Below are positions 36,301 through 46,689 of a stretch of DNA of 64,000 nucleotides, piece by piece. The notes beneath the pieces are model-generated. The model worked only from the letters and a program-made list of their open reading frames with translations, was not told the origin of the DNA and did no database searches. This stretch comes from Cristatella mucedo (Eukaryota; Bryozoa; Phylactolaemata; Cristatellidae). Where the stretch lies: NCBI GenBank assembly GCA_009760855.2, contig WPIO01000090.1, positions 846,001 to 910,000 on the forward strand, in the 5' to 3' direction. Position numbers and translations under genes: made by a program. Position 1 is the stretch's first letter, and each line of letters opens with the position of its first letter.

Positions 36301-37330
36301 CTGATATGGTTCTTATACGATGTGATTATTTATTCTATAGGCTGCTAAGCAACATTTTTCCGCTAACCCTGACATAAAGAAGACTTGAGACATTCTGATA
36401 TTTTGCTACAACCTCTAAATCAGTTCCAGGCTTGTTAAGCATCGGTAGAACTACTGCCTACTTTATAATTAATGACATACCCATTTAGTCTGAGAAGGTA
36501 AAACATATACTCAGTACTTATTCAGCTAATATTGTCCACTAATAAAACCAGAACTGGAATTATAAATTGACTTCTTGAGACTCATCCTTTTTTCCTAGAT
36601 TTAATTGAGGTAGCTACTTTGTGAACAGAAATATTTCCAATGATATGTAGCGGATTAGGACTTGTGAGTCGTTTATGAGGCATGGCCTGATGGAGGAAGA
36701 AAATGCCTAACTTGATAAACCTAAATCGGCAAAAAGTTTCCGGTCGAGCAGTTGTTGCCTTAAACGCGAGGACACTTAAGGGGCAAAACATGAACACTAT
36801 TTTCAAACTTTTTTATTGGGCATGACAACAAGATGTCAGATTCCAAAAGCTGAAAAAAACTTTTGCTTTTCTATGCTTCACACTGGATAAATTATGTGAG
36901 ACAAAATAAATTGGTGTCCGATGCAGCCATCTTTAAAACAGCAATGCAGCCTGAATTGTATATGGTGCACATTTTCAAGAATACTTTCTAGAAAATATAA
37001 AAAACTCCTCGTACTCTGTCTTTTAAATACATTTAGGGAAGCATGTTGGTCGAGAGCACTTTCAAGTTTTGGGCATACATTAAGATATTGAGTCGAGCTG
37101 CAAAGTCTTCTTGCAGTTTGGTAACATTCAAATTGCAAGCATTGGCAGACTAATCTGACTTACCTGAATAAACACCTGATATTATCTATCCAAAGCTTTC
37201 TCTTTACTGCCTGCTTTTATTTAATCGGGATTTATTAGAAGATATTTGTATTGTTCTTACAATCACAACTAGAAATTTCTCTCTTCATCAACTTGGTTTG
37301 TTTGAATGCAATATCTCAAAAATAAAATCC
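36300..37330. other. No gene supported; short segment shared with 45.7 kb
   Basis: The stretch 37040-37145 is similar to 45680-45800, including 'cgagctgcaaagtcttcttgcagtttg'. In 45.7 kb the reverse strand reads a coherent 'IIKLQEDSAARLNNLIDAV'. The corresponding frame here breaks after about 16 residues. The family is not recognised. Confidence 0.35.
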
Positions 37331-37334
37331 TAGC

Positions 37335-37500
37335 TGATTAAACAGCCTCTTTTAGTATAGCGACAGAAGAGCCTTTACGGCTATCACCACCGCTTGCAGT
37401 GTCGATAAAGGATCGCCCACTGCAGGAATCGAACCCACGACCTCGGGACCGAGGTCGTGAAAGCAACCACCTTACCTAGTGTGCCATCACGGCTCACCAT
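37335..37500 (-). repeat. SINE S1, copy f (best preserved)
   Basis: The reverse complement reads from 'gagccgtgatggcacacta' through an A-box-like segment and a box B 'gggttcgattcctg' (about 37426-37439). The body 'ggcgatcctttatcg' and the end 'taatcagctagg' follow. The tRNA-like part contains a perfect 24-bp palindrome at 37436-37459 (11-bp arms, 2-nt loop). Confidence 0.8.
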
Positions 37501-37502
37501 CT

Positions 37503-38650
37503 AAGCCGAGTGCTACTGCACTCACAACATCGTGATGATAATCTGAAATGGCAAGAAGCTAAATCAGACACATTAAGACTAATATGTATCGCTTGAAATC
37601 CACAATTCTATGGGCTGCAAGCCGATAACGAAGTATTTCATCGCCGAGGCAACGTAAAAGCCGTAGGTACCTAAAAGGCAACTAGCCTTGTTTGCCACGG
37701 TGGCCTAAAATACTTGTGCCTATTGGATCAATTGGCCGTCAAGCTGACGTAATAAATAACTTGGCTCTCTAAAACACGTTTAACATTCACTCGCAGATAA
37801 ATACTATGGAAAACATGAAGAACTTTTGGCATTCAGTTGAGGCGCTCTTCGTCACTGCCGATCTCGTTCGTTCCAACGGCCTACATGCACGAGTCAGGGA
37901 TTCCTGTGGAAGGCGTTCCACCAGACGGCTGACGATGCGAGCTGAAGCTGCGAACTGACGCCCAGGCTTCACTTGCATTCGTTTCGCGACGGCTGCCATT
38001 GCTTGCGGTCTACTCCAATCTAAACACGAAGGCAGCTGCACCAAACGTGACACGAGGACAGTGTGTGTGCCGCTAAGTTGAGGAGCCGTAAGGATTCAGC
38101 TTGGCCAGCGTTTCCCCGCCGCCGAGCTATCCTTACCGAGGATCAAGGAATAATGGGTTCTCCAAGTGTGCGTGTTTGGTTGGTGGTAGAATTGGATTCA
38201 CACACTGGCTGTTCTCTGAGTAGGCAGTGAGGGGCACCTGTGTAGCACCAAACTTTGCAATGATTCTGAGATGACTATCGAAGCCCCCCTGTCGGATCCT
38301 GCTTGACCTTCTCAGTTGCGACAGACATGACTATCACTTGGCCATCTGTATTTAGCCTGCAGCTTCATCTCAGTTCAATGAGCCACCGACCGTAACACAA
38401 ATGCTGCTGCTTTTTAAATTTTCATTAAATGCCTCTTAACGGGTATTCAGAGCCCTCCCAGCTTCAATGAAGGTGTGGTGGACGCGATATTATCTAAACA
38501 GCTCTCATGCTTACCCGAACGGAATAAATCAAAAGAGGTATGGGGCAAGTTTTTTTAGCTGAGCGATCACTGTCGCTTGTTTCACCGCGTTACTCTGTTT
38601 CCTTAGGAAATTCTTTAACTTGATAGTAAACTTGCATCATCGTACTGATG
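37503..38650 (+). repeat. Repeat family D, copy 2
   Basis: It aligns along its length with 47090-48240. Shared landmarks are the 48-codon frame (37528-37674, here with one internal TGA), 'agttgaggagcc' (about 38075), 'tcattaaatgcctctta' (about 38422) and 'tgtttcaccg' (about 38578). Its middle is GC-richer than the surroundings. No known protein is recognised, and the S1 SINE abuts its left edge. Confidence 0.6.
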
Positions 38651-38817
38651 CTGTCAATGTTAGTCAAATAAATAACTATGTTATAAAGACTGGTAATATA
38701 ATGATTTGGAGACTTAAATATGAATCGCTTTGCAATAACATCTACTTATTGAAATTCAGGTAATACCAAACCAACAGTTTTAAATGATGATTATTGTGTG
38801 ACTTATTGTTATAATAA

Positions 38818-39637
38818 TTACAATAAAGTACTTGATAAAGCGCCCTCAGAGAACTTAATCTCTTTCTAGGCGCTTTACATTTGCTGCAAACGGAAATGAA
38901 ATTAAATGGTAAGTAAAATCATGCTTGAAAAACAAACAAAACGAATAACATGGTTAGGGATAACATGCACGGGGTCACCGTGCAAATGAGGTTAGTGGCA
39001 GCATGCACAGTGTCAGCAAGCATAAGCACGTGAAGGACGAATCACAGTGACCCACTAAATGCTGTCCTAAATAGGTGTGTTTTGAAGTTCCTTTTAAATG
39101 GGGTCAGGTCAGGGATGTTCTGACGCAGGTCGGGAGGGAGTTCTAGGCTTTGGGAGCATACGAACTAAATGCATGGTCTCCAAAGGATTTGAGGTTTGTA
39201 CGAGGTATTTGTTGACTGTTGGATTCCAAAAAGCTGGTGGTACGATGCTTGGCCTGATGGGGGCGTATGTCGGAGAGATTGGCTGGAGCCATAAAATGTA
39301 GGGACCTCAAAGTGAGCGACAAAACCTTAAAGTCAATCCGTTGCTTGACTGGTAGCCAGTGCAGGTCGGCGAGAAGTGGAGCAATGTGGCAACAGCGAAG
39401 CTCACGACAGACAAGCCTAGCTGCAGAGTTTCACACCAGCTGCAATCGCCTGATCGCACATGCTGGTAGGCCAGTAAGCAGTGAGTTGCAGAAGTCAAGA
39501 CGAGATGTCACGAATGGATGGATCAACTTAGATGTGGTATCCTTATCTAAACAAGCCCGAATTTTAGCAATAATATGAAGCTAAAAATAGACAGATTTGA
39601 CCATGGAGCGGATATGGTCGTTTAACGAGTGGTCGCT
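38818..39637 (-). mobile_element. L2-A retrotransposon fragment, well preserved
   Basis: The reverse-strand 3' end is at about 38820 ('cttgataaagcgccctcagag'). The body is collinear with 6410-7210 and 62850-63500, and its 5' end stops abruptly at about 39637 against the AT-rich island. It encodes remnants of the 'FTTSRL..LP' and 'SAARLVC' region with stops. Confidence 0.85.
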
Positions 39638-39663
39638 TCAATCATTGATTTTTTAATTGTTCA

Positions 39664-40107
39664 ATGAAACGAGATGTGTTATTAAAAGCATTTTCTTCGA
39701 CAACAAATATAGATATGGGTGGATTTTCAATAATAAACGTTGCAAATCCTGTTAATCCTTCTGACGTTGCGACTAAATCCTATGTAGATAAAACAGTTAA
39801 AAAAATAGCAGAAGTAATAGCTCTATCAATGGATCTCGATGCAAAGAACTCAATACCAAATCTATCAACACCTTATTCATGGACAAACAAAACAGCTCCA
39901 GCTGTAATGATATTAAATGTTATGGTTGTTGGAGCATCTAATTGTATGTTTATAAAACCTAATACTGATACAACTGCTGTATCTGGAGATGTAAGAGCTA
40001 TAAATACTTCACCTACAGGTGTGGACTTAAAGTATTTTGTTTATTTTACAGGACTTCCAATAGACTATTACTTCATTGATGCGACCGGAAAACTCTTTAC
40101 TGAGTAA
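39664..40107 (+). CDS. Fibre/spike-like structural protein fragment of the virus-like element
   Basis: 147 codons, uninterrupted, ending in TAA. Residues about 17-43 carry the 'GGFSIINVANP...DVATKSYVD' pattern typical of phage and virus fibre proteins. In these, a beta strand, 'N(L/V)..P..P.DAATK.YVD' and a short helix alternate in a trimeric shaft. The C-terminal ~90 residues are Thr/Ser/Val-rich and look like a beta-sandwich tip. Fibre proteins are usually several hundred residues, so this is probably the C-terminal piece. The L2 at its left edge may have removed the rest. The ATG at 39664 is only the first available one. Attachment is inferred from the motif alone. Confidence 0.5.
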   Translation: MKRDVLLKAFSSTTNIDMGGFSIINVANPVNPSDVATKSYVDKTVKKIAEVIALSMDLDAKNSIPNLSTPYSWTNKTAPAVMILNVMVVGASNCMFIKPNTDTTAVSGDVRAINTSPTGVDLKYFVYFTGLPIDYYFIDATGKLFTE

Positions 40108-40164
40108 AACTAAAACTGAGTAAACATCTTAGTCAGTTATGCACAATCCTGAAAAGTATAAATA

Positions 40165-40569
40165 CTATATTAAAGCTGTTAACTCTGTTAACTTTGTTGC
40201 TTTACGTTTACCTTTCACAAGAGGGAATATTTTTGAAATAGAACAAATAGCTTCATGATCTAAACAATAATGTAATAAAATAGAGCAACATTGTTTTTAA
40301 GGGTTTCTTAACTAATGAATATAATTTAGTTTCTTTCTCTTTTTAAATGAGTTAGTATTTATGTTACAATATGAACAAATTATAATTGAATCATTGCGCA
40401 TAAGACTATAATCAAATTATGATTCTTGCATGTCTTTATCACAGATGTCACAACGTATTTCATATTTTCTTTTTGGTCTCTTTATTTCTTGATGACAGGA
40501 AGGATGTTTTCCTTCTAGATAATCAATCTCTTCAAATGTATTTGAACATTTTTCTCAAAATATTTCCAT
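40165..40569 (-). pseudogene. Zinc-ribbon-like protein of the element, interrupted by stops
   Basis: Read leftward from the ATG at 40569, the frame continues 134 codons to a TAG at 40165-40167 with no frameshift. It carries four internal stops, at codons 5 (TGA), 51 (TAA), 86 (TAG) and 91 (TAA). Cys pairs at codons 40/43 and 65/68 (CxxC...CxxC) suggest a zinc ribbon. Further Cys/His residues lie at codons 94-109, and a basic Lys/Arg-rich stretch at 29-39 and 119-126. The role is unknown. Such small zinc-binding proteins are often DNA-binding in Polinton-like elements. It diverges from the integrase, starting 10 bp away. Confidence 0.45.
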
Positions 40570-40579
40570 TATATATAGA

Positions 40580-41493
40580 ATGTCATTTTTTACTCTAAAT
40601 GGAAGAAAAAAAGAAGGTAAATTTTATCCTAACTCAGATATAAGTCAAGTACTTAAACCAAGACCTAAAAATATTCCACAAGGTTTCTGTAATATTGTTA
40701 AGCCATATGAAAATCATCAAGCAGACATTGTATACATGCCTAGTGATTCTGGACATAAATATGCACTTAGTTTTATTGATGCTGCTATTAGATATAAAGA
40801 TGCAAGACCTCTTAAAACAAAGTCTTCTAAAGAAATAACAAAATCAATAATAGATATTTACAATAAAGGTTCTTTTGAAATGGCTAAAGAAATGACAGTT
40901 AATCCAGGATCAGAGTTTAAAGGAAAGTTTGCTAAAGAAATGAAAAAACATGAAACACAAATCACTGAAGGTACTACTAAAAAGAGTGTTGCATTAGTTG
41001 AAAGAATGAATAGAATAGTAGCTGAGAGAGCGTTTATTGCTCAGTATGAAAAAGAAATAGAAAGTATCAATAAATGAGAATATACTAGAAACAAAGTGTG
41101 GATTTAAAATTTACCAAAGATTATTGAATATCTAGATAATAGTGTTACGAAAGCAATAGGTGAAAACCCCGTTAAAGCAATTTGGAAAAAAGTAAAACTG
41201 AAGAAACCAAATGTCATAGAAAAGTAAGAGAACAAGAATAGTTATTAGAACTTGGAACAACTGTTAGATATTTCTTAGAACCAGGTGAAGGAGAAGATGA
41301 AAAGAGAAGACGGGCTACACATCCAATATGGAGTTTAACTAAACACAATAATTTTAGAATAATGGTATTGCAAGAACAACCAGCTAGATGTTTCGTAAAT
41401 GATGTAAAGAGAAAACTTGTTAGAGAGGAGTTACAAATTTTTAAGACTTGGAACCGTCTTGACTTTCTAATAGCTCAATTAATATTTCATTGA
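40580..41493 (+). pseudogene. Polinton-type (retroviral-fold) integrase, inactivated
   Basis: The first frame (40580-41074) holds the rve catalytic core. It has 'HQADIVYMPSDSGHKYA' with Asp49, 'FIDAAIRYKDARPL', then 'VNPGSEFKGKF' with Asn108 where the family has the second catalytic Asp. Glu141 follows in 'VALVERMNR', so D-D-E has become D-N-E. The frame goes on after TGA (41075-41077) and another TAA. It then shifts frame near 41215 and, past a TAG, shows the C-terminal domain 'YFLEPGEGEDEKRRRATHP', 'IWSL' and 'KLVREELQIF', as in Polinton integrases. The N-terminal zinc domain is not visible. Its end overlaps the convergent gene at 41441-41842. Confidence 0.8.
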
Positions 41494-41842
41494 ATTTTTC
41501 TTTAGTTACTTTATCATCATGTAAAGCATCAACAATCTTTGAAACTAAGTTACGATTTGCTTTAAGAGTAAATCTTTTAATTTCATCAATTTACGATATT
41601 GTACCATATATTGAGAGTATCATTGTTGATAAAGTACCTAATACTGTTACTACGGGAGAAAGATCCTCATGCTTTTGAATGTAAGTACTGGTTACTGTAA
41701 TTGCAAGGGAGAGTAAAATACCTATACATTGAAAACAGTATTTAACTATTAATAATTTAGTTAAGCAAACTTTAATTCTATCATTTTCTAAAAGTATTTG
41801 ATTATAATTGGTATTTGCGTATTTACTTCTTAGATCTGACAT
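41441..41842 (-). pseudogene. Two-membrane-segment protein of the element
   Basis: Starting from the ATG at 41842 there are 133 codons to TAA at 41441-41443, with a single internal TAA at 41591-41593 and no frameshift. The first part is hydrophilic, followed by two hydrophobic segments of about 20 residues ('YCFQCIGILLSLAITVTS' and 'VVTVLGTLSTMILSIYGT'). A charged C-terminal helix comes after the stop. This layout recalls small SLATT-like two-helix membrane proteins, but the assignment is only structural. It starts 13 bp past the end of the Cys-rich frame. Confidence 0.45.
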
Positions 41843-41855
41843 TGCCCTATATTAT

Positions 41856-42440
41856 TTACCACATTTTCAGAGGTCTTCTTGAATTAGAAAGTGAATCATA
41901 AAAATGACTGCATTTTGGAAACATACAATTACAAACATCTCTATTATTATCAGTTTCAACATCACTATAGTCTGTTATTCTAATCTCTGGTAGCATAATT
42001 TTTCTAAGTTCATCAAGTTCATTCTTATAATCATAACAAGACTTCCAAGAATGTAGATTTTCATCACAAAAACATTAATTAGTATCATGTTTACAATGAC
42101 CACAATCTTTACATTCTATTTTTGAATTAACTAATAAAAGCTCCTTATATTTATCTATTCAACTCAGCCTTTCAAAATCTGATATCTTTTTTTCTTAACA
42201 TTCTTTAATGTGTTTCATTATACGTACTTTTTTCCATGATATAGCTTTTTTAGTAATACAATATAAAAGAAAATCAAGACATCAATATCCATAAATTCTA
42301 TCAAATAAACATGTAGTATTTTCTAAAATAATTTACTCTGTAATAAAAGCAGTAAGTTATTTACCATTAGTAGATACTCCAGAGCTATTAAAACAATATT
42401 ATTAAATATATTTATGACTCTTTTTTCCATCTAGCAGCAT
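41856..42440 (-). pseudogene. Cys-rich protein of the element, many in-frame stops, no frameshift
   Basis: From the ATG at 42440 the frame keeps protein-like composition for 194 codons to TAA at 41856-41858. It contains eight internal stops, at codons 13, 14, 28, 36, 53, 82, 94 and 122 (six TAA, two TGA). The last 72 codons are clean. There is a Cys cluster at codons 110/113/116 and 123/125 and a second 'CNCMFPKC' cluster, so it is probably metal-binding. I recognise no family. The absence of indels despite so many stops is unusual. Confidence 0.4.
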
Positions 42441-42479
42441 GTTCTCCTTTCCTTCTTAACAATGTCCTGGAGTTATAAG

Positions 42480-42840
42480 ACAATGGCATTTATATACACT
42501 AATAAATTTATTTGATTGAATAAAAATTACAATGATATATATTTTAATCAGTTTGCACAATATTTTTACTAATATTTAGTAAATCTGGAATCTGCATTTG
42601 TTGAGTAGTCAGGTGTTTTTCATTTTATAGACAGATACTTGAATTGAGCATTTCGTAATGAGATCGAGCAGAAGCAAGATCGAATGAAAAAATGTTCGAT
42701 TCGAGGGTCTGGCTATAAAAGGAAAAAATCATATACTACTCACGTGCCCTATCGTTTGACAGTGCCAAATGCGTTAGGCTGACGTGCAACCGCTCTGAGG
42801 CAAGAGCAACTTGCGCGTAGCCGCGATATGTAAGGGCTTT
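42480..42840. other. AT-rich right flank of the element, no gene seen
   Basis: Composition returns to that of the host background by about 42640. No inverted repeat matching the left side was recognised. Confidence 0.4.
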
Positions 42841-42844
42841 TTCT

Positions 42845-43015
42845 AGCAGCGAATGTTGCCGGTTTAGCAGGCTTGGTCCAGCGTTTAAGATGGGCGCTCC
42901 GACCAAGGTCAGGCCGAGGTCATGGGCTCGAGCCCGAGGCATATATGAAGTGCCTGCGTAGGGGTTTTCTTTGGGGCGCTGTAGAAATGAATTGTATTAT
43001 TACTATTATTCTGAA
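42845..43015 (+). repeat. tRNA-derived SINE (family S2), copy a
   Basis: A tRNA-like head with a box A-like 'ttagcaggcttggtcc..cg' and a box B-like 'gggctcgagccc' (about 42924-42935). The body 'atatatgaagtgcctgcg' follows. The 3' end 'ggggcgctgtagaaatgaattgtattattactatt' type resembles the L2-A tail. It shares its arrangement with 59065-59230. Confidence 0.65.
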
Positions 43016-43469
43016 GTTTGACCTAAGCGCTCGTTTCTATTTTCTAACGCCGGTGTCGCGATACCTTTATTTTACCACCACGCTAGTTTCGCCTCGAGTC
43101 GGTAACTTGAGTTCGTTCTGTCAGAGGGAACTGTGTTCACGAGAAACCATTGCAGGCACGCAACAATTAACGTGCATGCCATTGTTTCCTGGGCAAAACG
43201 AACTAAATTGTCCCTTAATTAAGCTATTAACTTACCGTATCAACGTATCCTGCCTTATTATTATTATGGATAACCGATTCAGTTGTCCTATTCTCCCTGG
43301 CTAACTGTTAGGCTGTTAAAATGGGTTGTATTGTTCTGAGCTCTAGTTACTCTTCCCCCGATAATGTTGGGATGCTTTTGTGTTTGGTGCTCAGCTTCCC
43401 GGAACTTCTCTAACGTTGCGATACGTCGACATTGTAGCTGCAAACCTAAGTCCAGTTGTCAAGAACCAG

Positions 43470-44350
43470 GTATAAAAATAATAATCATAATACACTTGAT
43501 AAAGCACCCTTAGAGAAATTGATTTCTTTCTAGGCGCTTTAATTTGCTGCAAAGAGAAATGCGATTGAATGGTGAGTAACATCATGCTTTATAAACAACG
43601 TGAATAACAAGGTTAGGGGTGACATGCACAGGGTTGGCATGCAAATGTGCTTAGTGGCAGCATGCATAGTGTCAGCACGCATAAGCGCGTGAAGGACGAA
43701 TCATAATGACCAACTAAATGTTATCCTAAAGAGGTGTGTTATTAAGTTGTTTTAAATGTGGTCAAGTCAGGGGATTTTGTGACGCAAGTTGGGAGTGTAT
43801 TCCAGGCTTTATGAGCATACGAACTAAATGCACAATCTCCAGAGGATTTGAAGTTTGTACGAGGTATTGGTCGACTGTTGGATTTCGAAAACCAGGTGGT
43901 ACGATGCTTGGGCTGGTGGGGGAGTAGTTCTGAGAGATAGGCTGGAGCCAAAGAATGAACTGACCTAAAAGTGAGCAACAAATCCTTAAATTCAAGCTGT
44001 TGCGTGACTGGTAGCCCGTGCAGGTCAGCAAGAAGTGGTGTATTGTGGCAACTGCGACGCTCACGACAGACAAGCCTAGCTGGGGAGCTTCGTACCAGCT
44101 GCAATCGCCTGATCGCACATGCCGGTAAGCCAGTAAGCAGTAAGTTGCAGAAGTCGAGATGGGATGTCACGAATGAACGGACCAACTTACACTTGGTATC
44201 CTTATCTAAACATGCCCGAATTTTAGCAATGTTATGTAGCTGAAATCAGGCAGGTTTGACTGTGGAGCTGATGTGGTCGTCTAACGAGAGGTTGCTTTCA
44301 AACATGACACCTAGATTTCGAGCTGATTCAACCAGAGATATGCTGAGATA
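43470..44350 (-). mobile_element. L2-A retrotransposon fragment
   Basis: The reverse-strand tail (ATAATAATCATAATA) is at about 43470-43490, then the 3' untranslated end. A frame of 147 codons (43742-44185) follows with 'TSHLDFCNLLLTGLP', 'AIRRLQLVRSSPARLV' and 'SYAHKAWNTLPTCVT'. It encodes the protein C-terminus only and ends in the region equivalent to 'VSRDIR' near 44340. Confidence 0.85.
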
Positions 44351-44394
44351 ACTAAACTAACATCTTAAATCATGCTTTTGGTTAATAAAGTGTA

Positions 44395-44720
44395 TGTACT
44401 AATAATGAATTATATAGAACTCTAGAGAGCTCAATCTTTTTCCTGGCACTTTGAATGAGCTTTAAGTAAGGTCAATAGAATGGTTAGTGGTAGCATGCTC
44501 AATCGACGACAAGGGTAATACGATAAGAGATGAATATGTACGGTCAGCATGCAAATTTGGTTAGTGGTAGCATGAACATTGTCAGCACACCGGCAGAATA
44601 CAAAGGACGACTCGCAGATACCCACTAATTATTGCGCTTAATCTATTCATTTTTAGTTCCTTTTAAAAAGCGATCTAGTGAGGGAACAAAATGACGCCAG
44701 TCGGGAAAACGCTACCAGAT
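44395..44720 (-). mobile_element. Diverged L2-A 3' fragment
   Basis: The reverse complement shows the terminal segment ('gaactctagagagctcaatct') and 'ggttagtggtagcatg' twice. It carries an internal rearrangement and ends at about 44720. Confidence 0.65.
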
Positions 44721-45940
44721 TTGAGGTATTTCATCTGCATTTCAAAATTTCAAAATTATAAATGAATTGGCGTAATTGTTTTAAAATATAAACGTTAAAT
44801 TTTTAGTCAGAATGAATGTCAAGTATTTTTGCAGATATCAATGTGAACTGAGAAATAGTACAGTAGGCTTGCCTCGGTGATGGTAGTACATTGAAAAACA
44901 GGTAAGACGCATGAGCTAGCTACCTGCAATGCAAATTGATATTAGAAGGAAATTAAATTTCACTGAATATTGAAATGACACTTTCAAATATTTAAAAGAT
45001 AACAAATGAGTACAGAACTCCCTATCTATTGAAAAGTAGCACCGTTTTCAATTCAAAAAAGGCAAGTTTGTACGCCTGTTTCGGAATTATAAATGGATAC
45101 AGTATCACCTGAGGTTGGCTTGATTATATTTTTATCAGCTCTCTTTTTTCATTTGAATCGCGTAGCAGATCTATCACATCTACAACCTCTGAATATGGTT
45201 TCTTTATCTGCAGAACCTGAATGCAGGGGAAAAGGCAAAAACGGTCAAATTGCAAGTGTTTTAAGTTTTATGAAATTCGCATATTAAAGATAAACTAGTT
45301 TTAAATTCAATCAAAAATTTTTATGGTTTTCAGATGATTGGAACATTGTCAACAAAATTACCAAGTCCAAAAAGTAGTGGCAGTTATGTGCCACACCAAA
45401 TGGGAATTACCCTCCCCCAAAAGCAAATTGATTGATATTGTGCAAAGACCAGTAGAAAGAATAGTTTGAAAATTGGCACAAGGAACAATAGTAACATAAG
45501 CCACCGTTTTATGTGTAACATAGAGGCCGTGTTGACCTTCTGATGACCTGTAAAAGTCAAGGTCACGTATTGTACTGTGGCCCAGCAAGATAGGGCTTTA
45601 TCGTCACATCAACAGATTAAATACGTCATTCTAGAAATATGAATATTTCACAAACTCCCATGTTTAACTGAATGTAGGTTTATGTTGGTCTAGAGCACTT
45701 GTAAGTTCCGGGTATACTGCATCAATGAGGTTATTGAGACGAGCTGCAGAGTCTTCTTGCAGTTTGATAATATCCGAATTTCAAACGTAAACTGGACGCA
45801 TCAAAATCACTAGTGTAGAACATGATAATGGATCCTATATCAGTCGCAACCCTAAAAGCGATGCCGCAAATTGTATACGGACATTAAAAGACTAAAATTG
45901 TGTGTAACTGAATGCTAAACTGTCTATACTGGATCGTTGT
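44720..45940. other. No gene supported; segment shared with 37.1 kb
   Basis: The part 45680-45800 matches 37040-37145. The remainder is AT-rich with short frames only. Confidence 0.4.
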
Positions 45941-45944
45941 GAGA

Positions 45945-46240
45945 AGAAATTAAAAAGAATTTAAAAACACACCTCTTTAGGACAGCATTTAGTGAGTCCC
46001 TGTGATTCGTCCTTGATGTGCTTATGCGTGCTGACACTGTGCATGCTGCCACTAACCACATTTGTATGCTGACCCTGTGCTTGTCACCCTTAGCCATCCT
46101 AATCATTTTGTTTGTTTATCAAGCATGACATTAATCACCATTCAATTGCATTTCCCTTTGTAGCGAATGTAAAGCGCCTAGAGAGAGATTAATTTCTCTG
46201 AGGGCACTTCATAAAGTGCATTATTAATATTATTATTCCA
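45945..46240 (+). mobile_element. L2-A 3' end fragment
   Basis: A plus-strand terminal ~290 bp, from 'ttaaaaacacacctctttagg' to 'gtgcattattaatattatta'. It is well preserved. Confidence 0.85.
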
Positions 46241-46689
46241 CCATCCAGACAGTTTATAAGGATTTTCTGTAGGAGATTTGTACAGCCCTTTCAGTTTAGG
46301 AGCTTTTATATATTTTAAATTAGTTTACTGGAAGTCATTTTAAACCCTTTAAAGAAGTATTTATTGTAATCTCACATGAAACGTTGCACGCTTGTGAACT
46401 TCTCTGGTCAATTTTCTGTCTTTATCAGTTACTCTCGCTATTGTTAACCCTACTTTTTTTGTACAGGCACAAGTTAACTGCCTACTTGGAGGCTGCCGAA
46501 TTCGGAAGCGTTTGCCAAAAATTGCAAATTTCCATCAGACAGTTTTTTAAATATCAAAAATTTGACACTAGACCTAACTAATAACGAATTTTGTCTTAGC
46601 TACTTAAAGATTATGTTTTTTTTAAATTTCCACCGATACAGCTTTAAGCACCGACGTCAAGTTGTGCTTCCGAAATTTGAACCTAGGCT

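Larger units (their letters stand above)
39641..42480. mobile_element. Polinton/Maverick-like integrated element, partial and decayed
   Basis: A compact, strongly AT-rich island with five adjacent protein-like frames and almost no spacer, quite unlike the flanking DNA. The strand order is + (39664-40107), - (40165-40569), + (40580-41493), - (41441-41842), - (41856-42440). The integrase places it with Polintons/Mavericks or related virophage- or adintovirus-like elements. No DNA polymerase B, ATPase or capsid gene is visible, and no terminal inverted repeats were found. This is a fragment of what would be a 15-20 kb element. The left edge abuts an L2. The right edge is fuzzy. Confidence 0.7.

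Noticed and set aside
38640-38815. Possible left continuation of the fibre-like gene beyond the L2
   Set aside because: A short open stretch there has a vaguely fibre-like motif, but the first part aligns with repeat family D and no continuous frame joins it to 39664.
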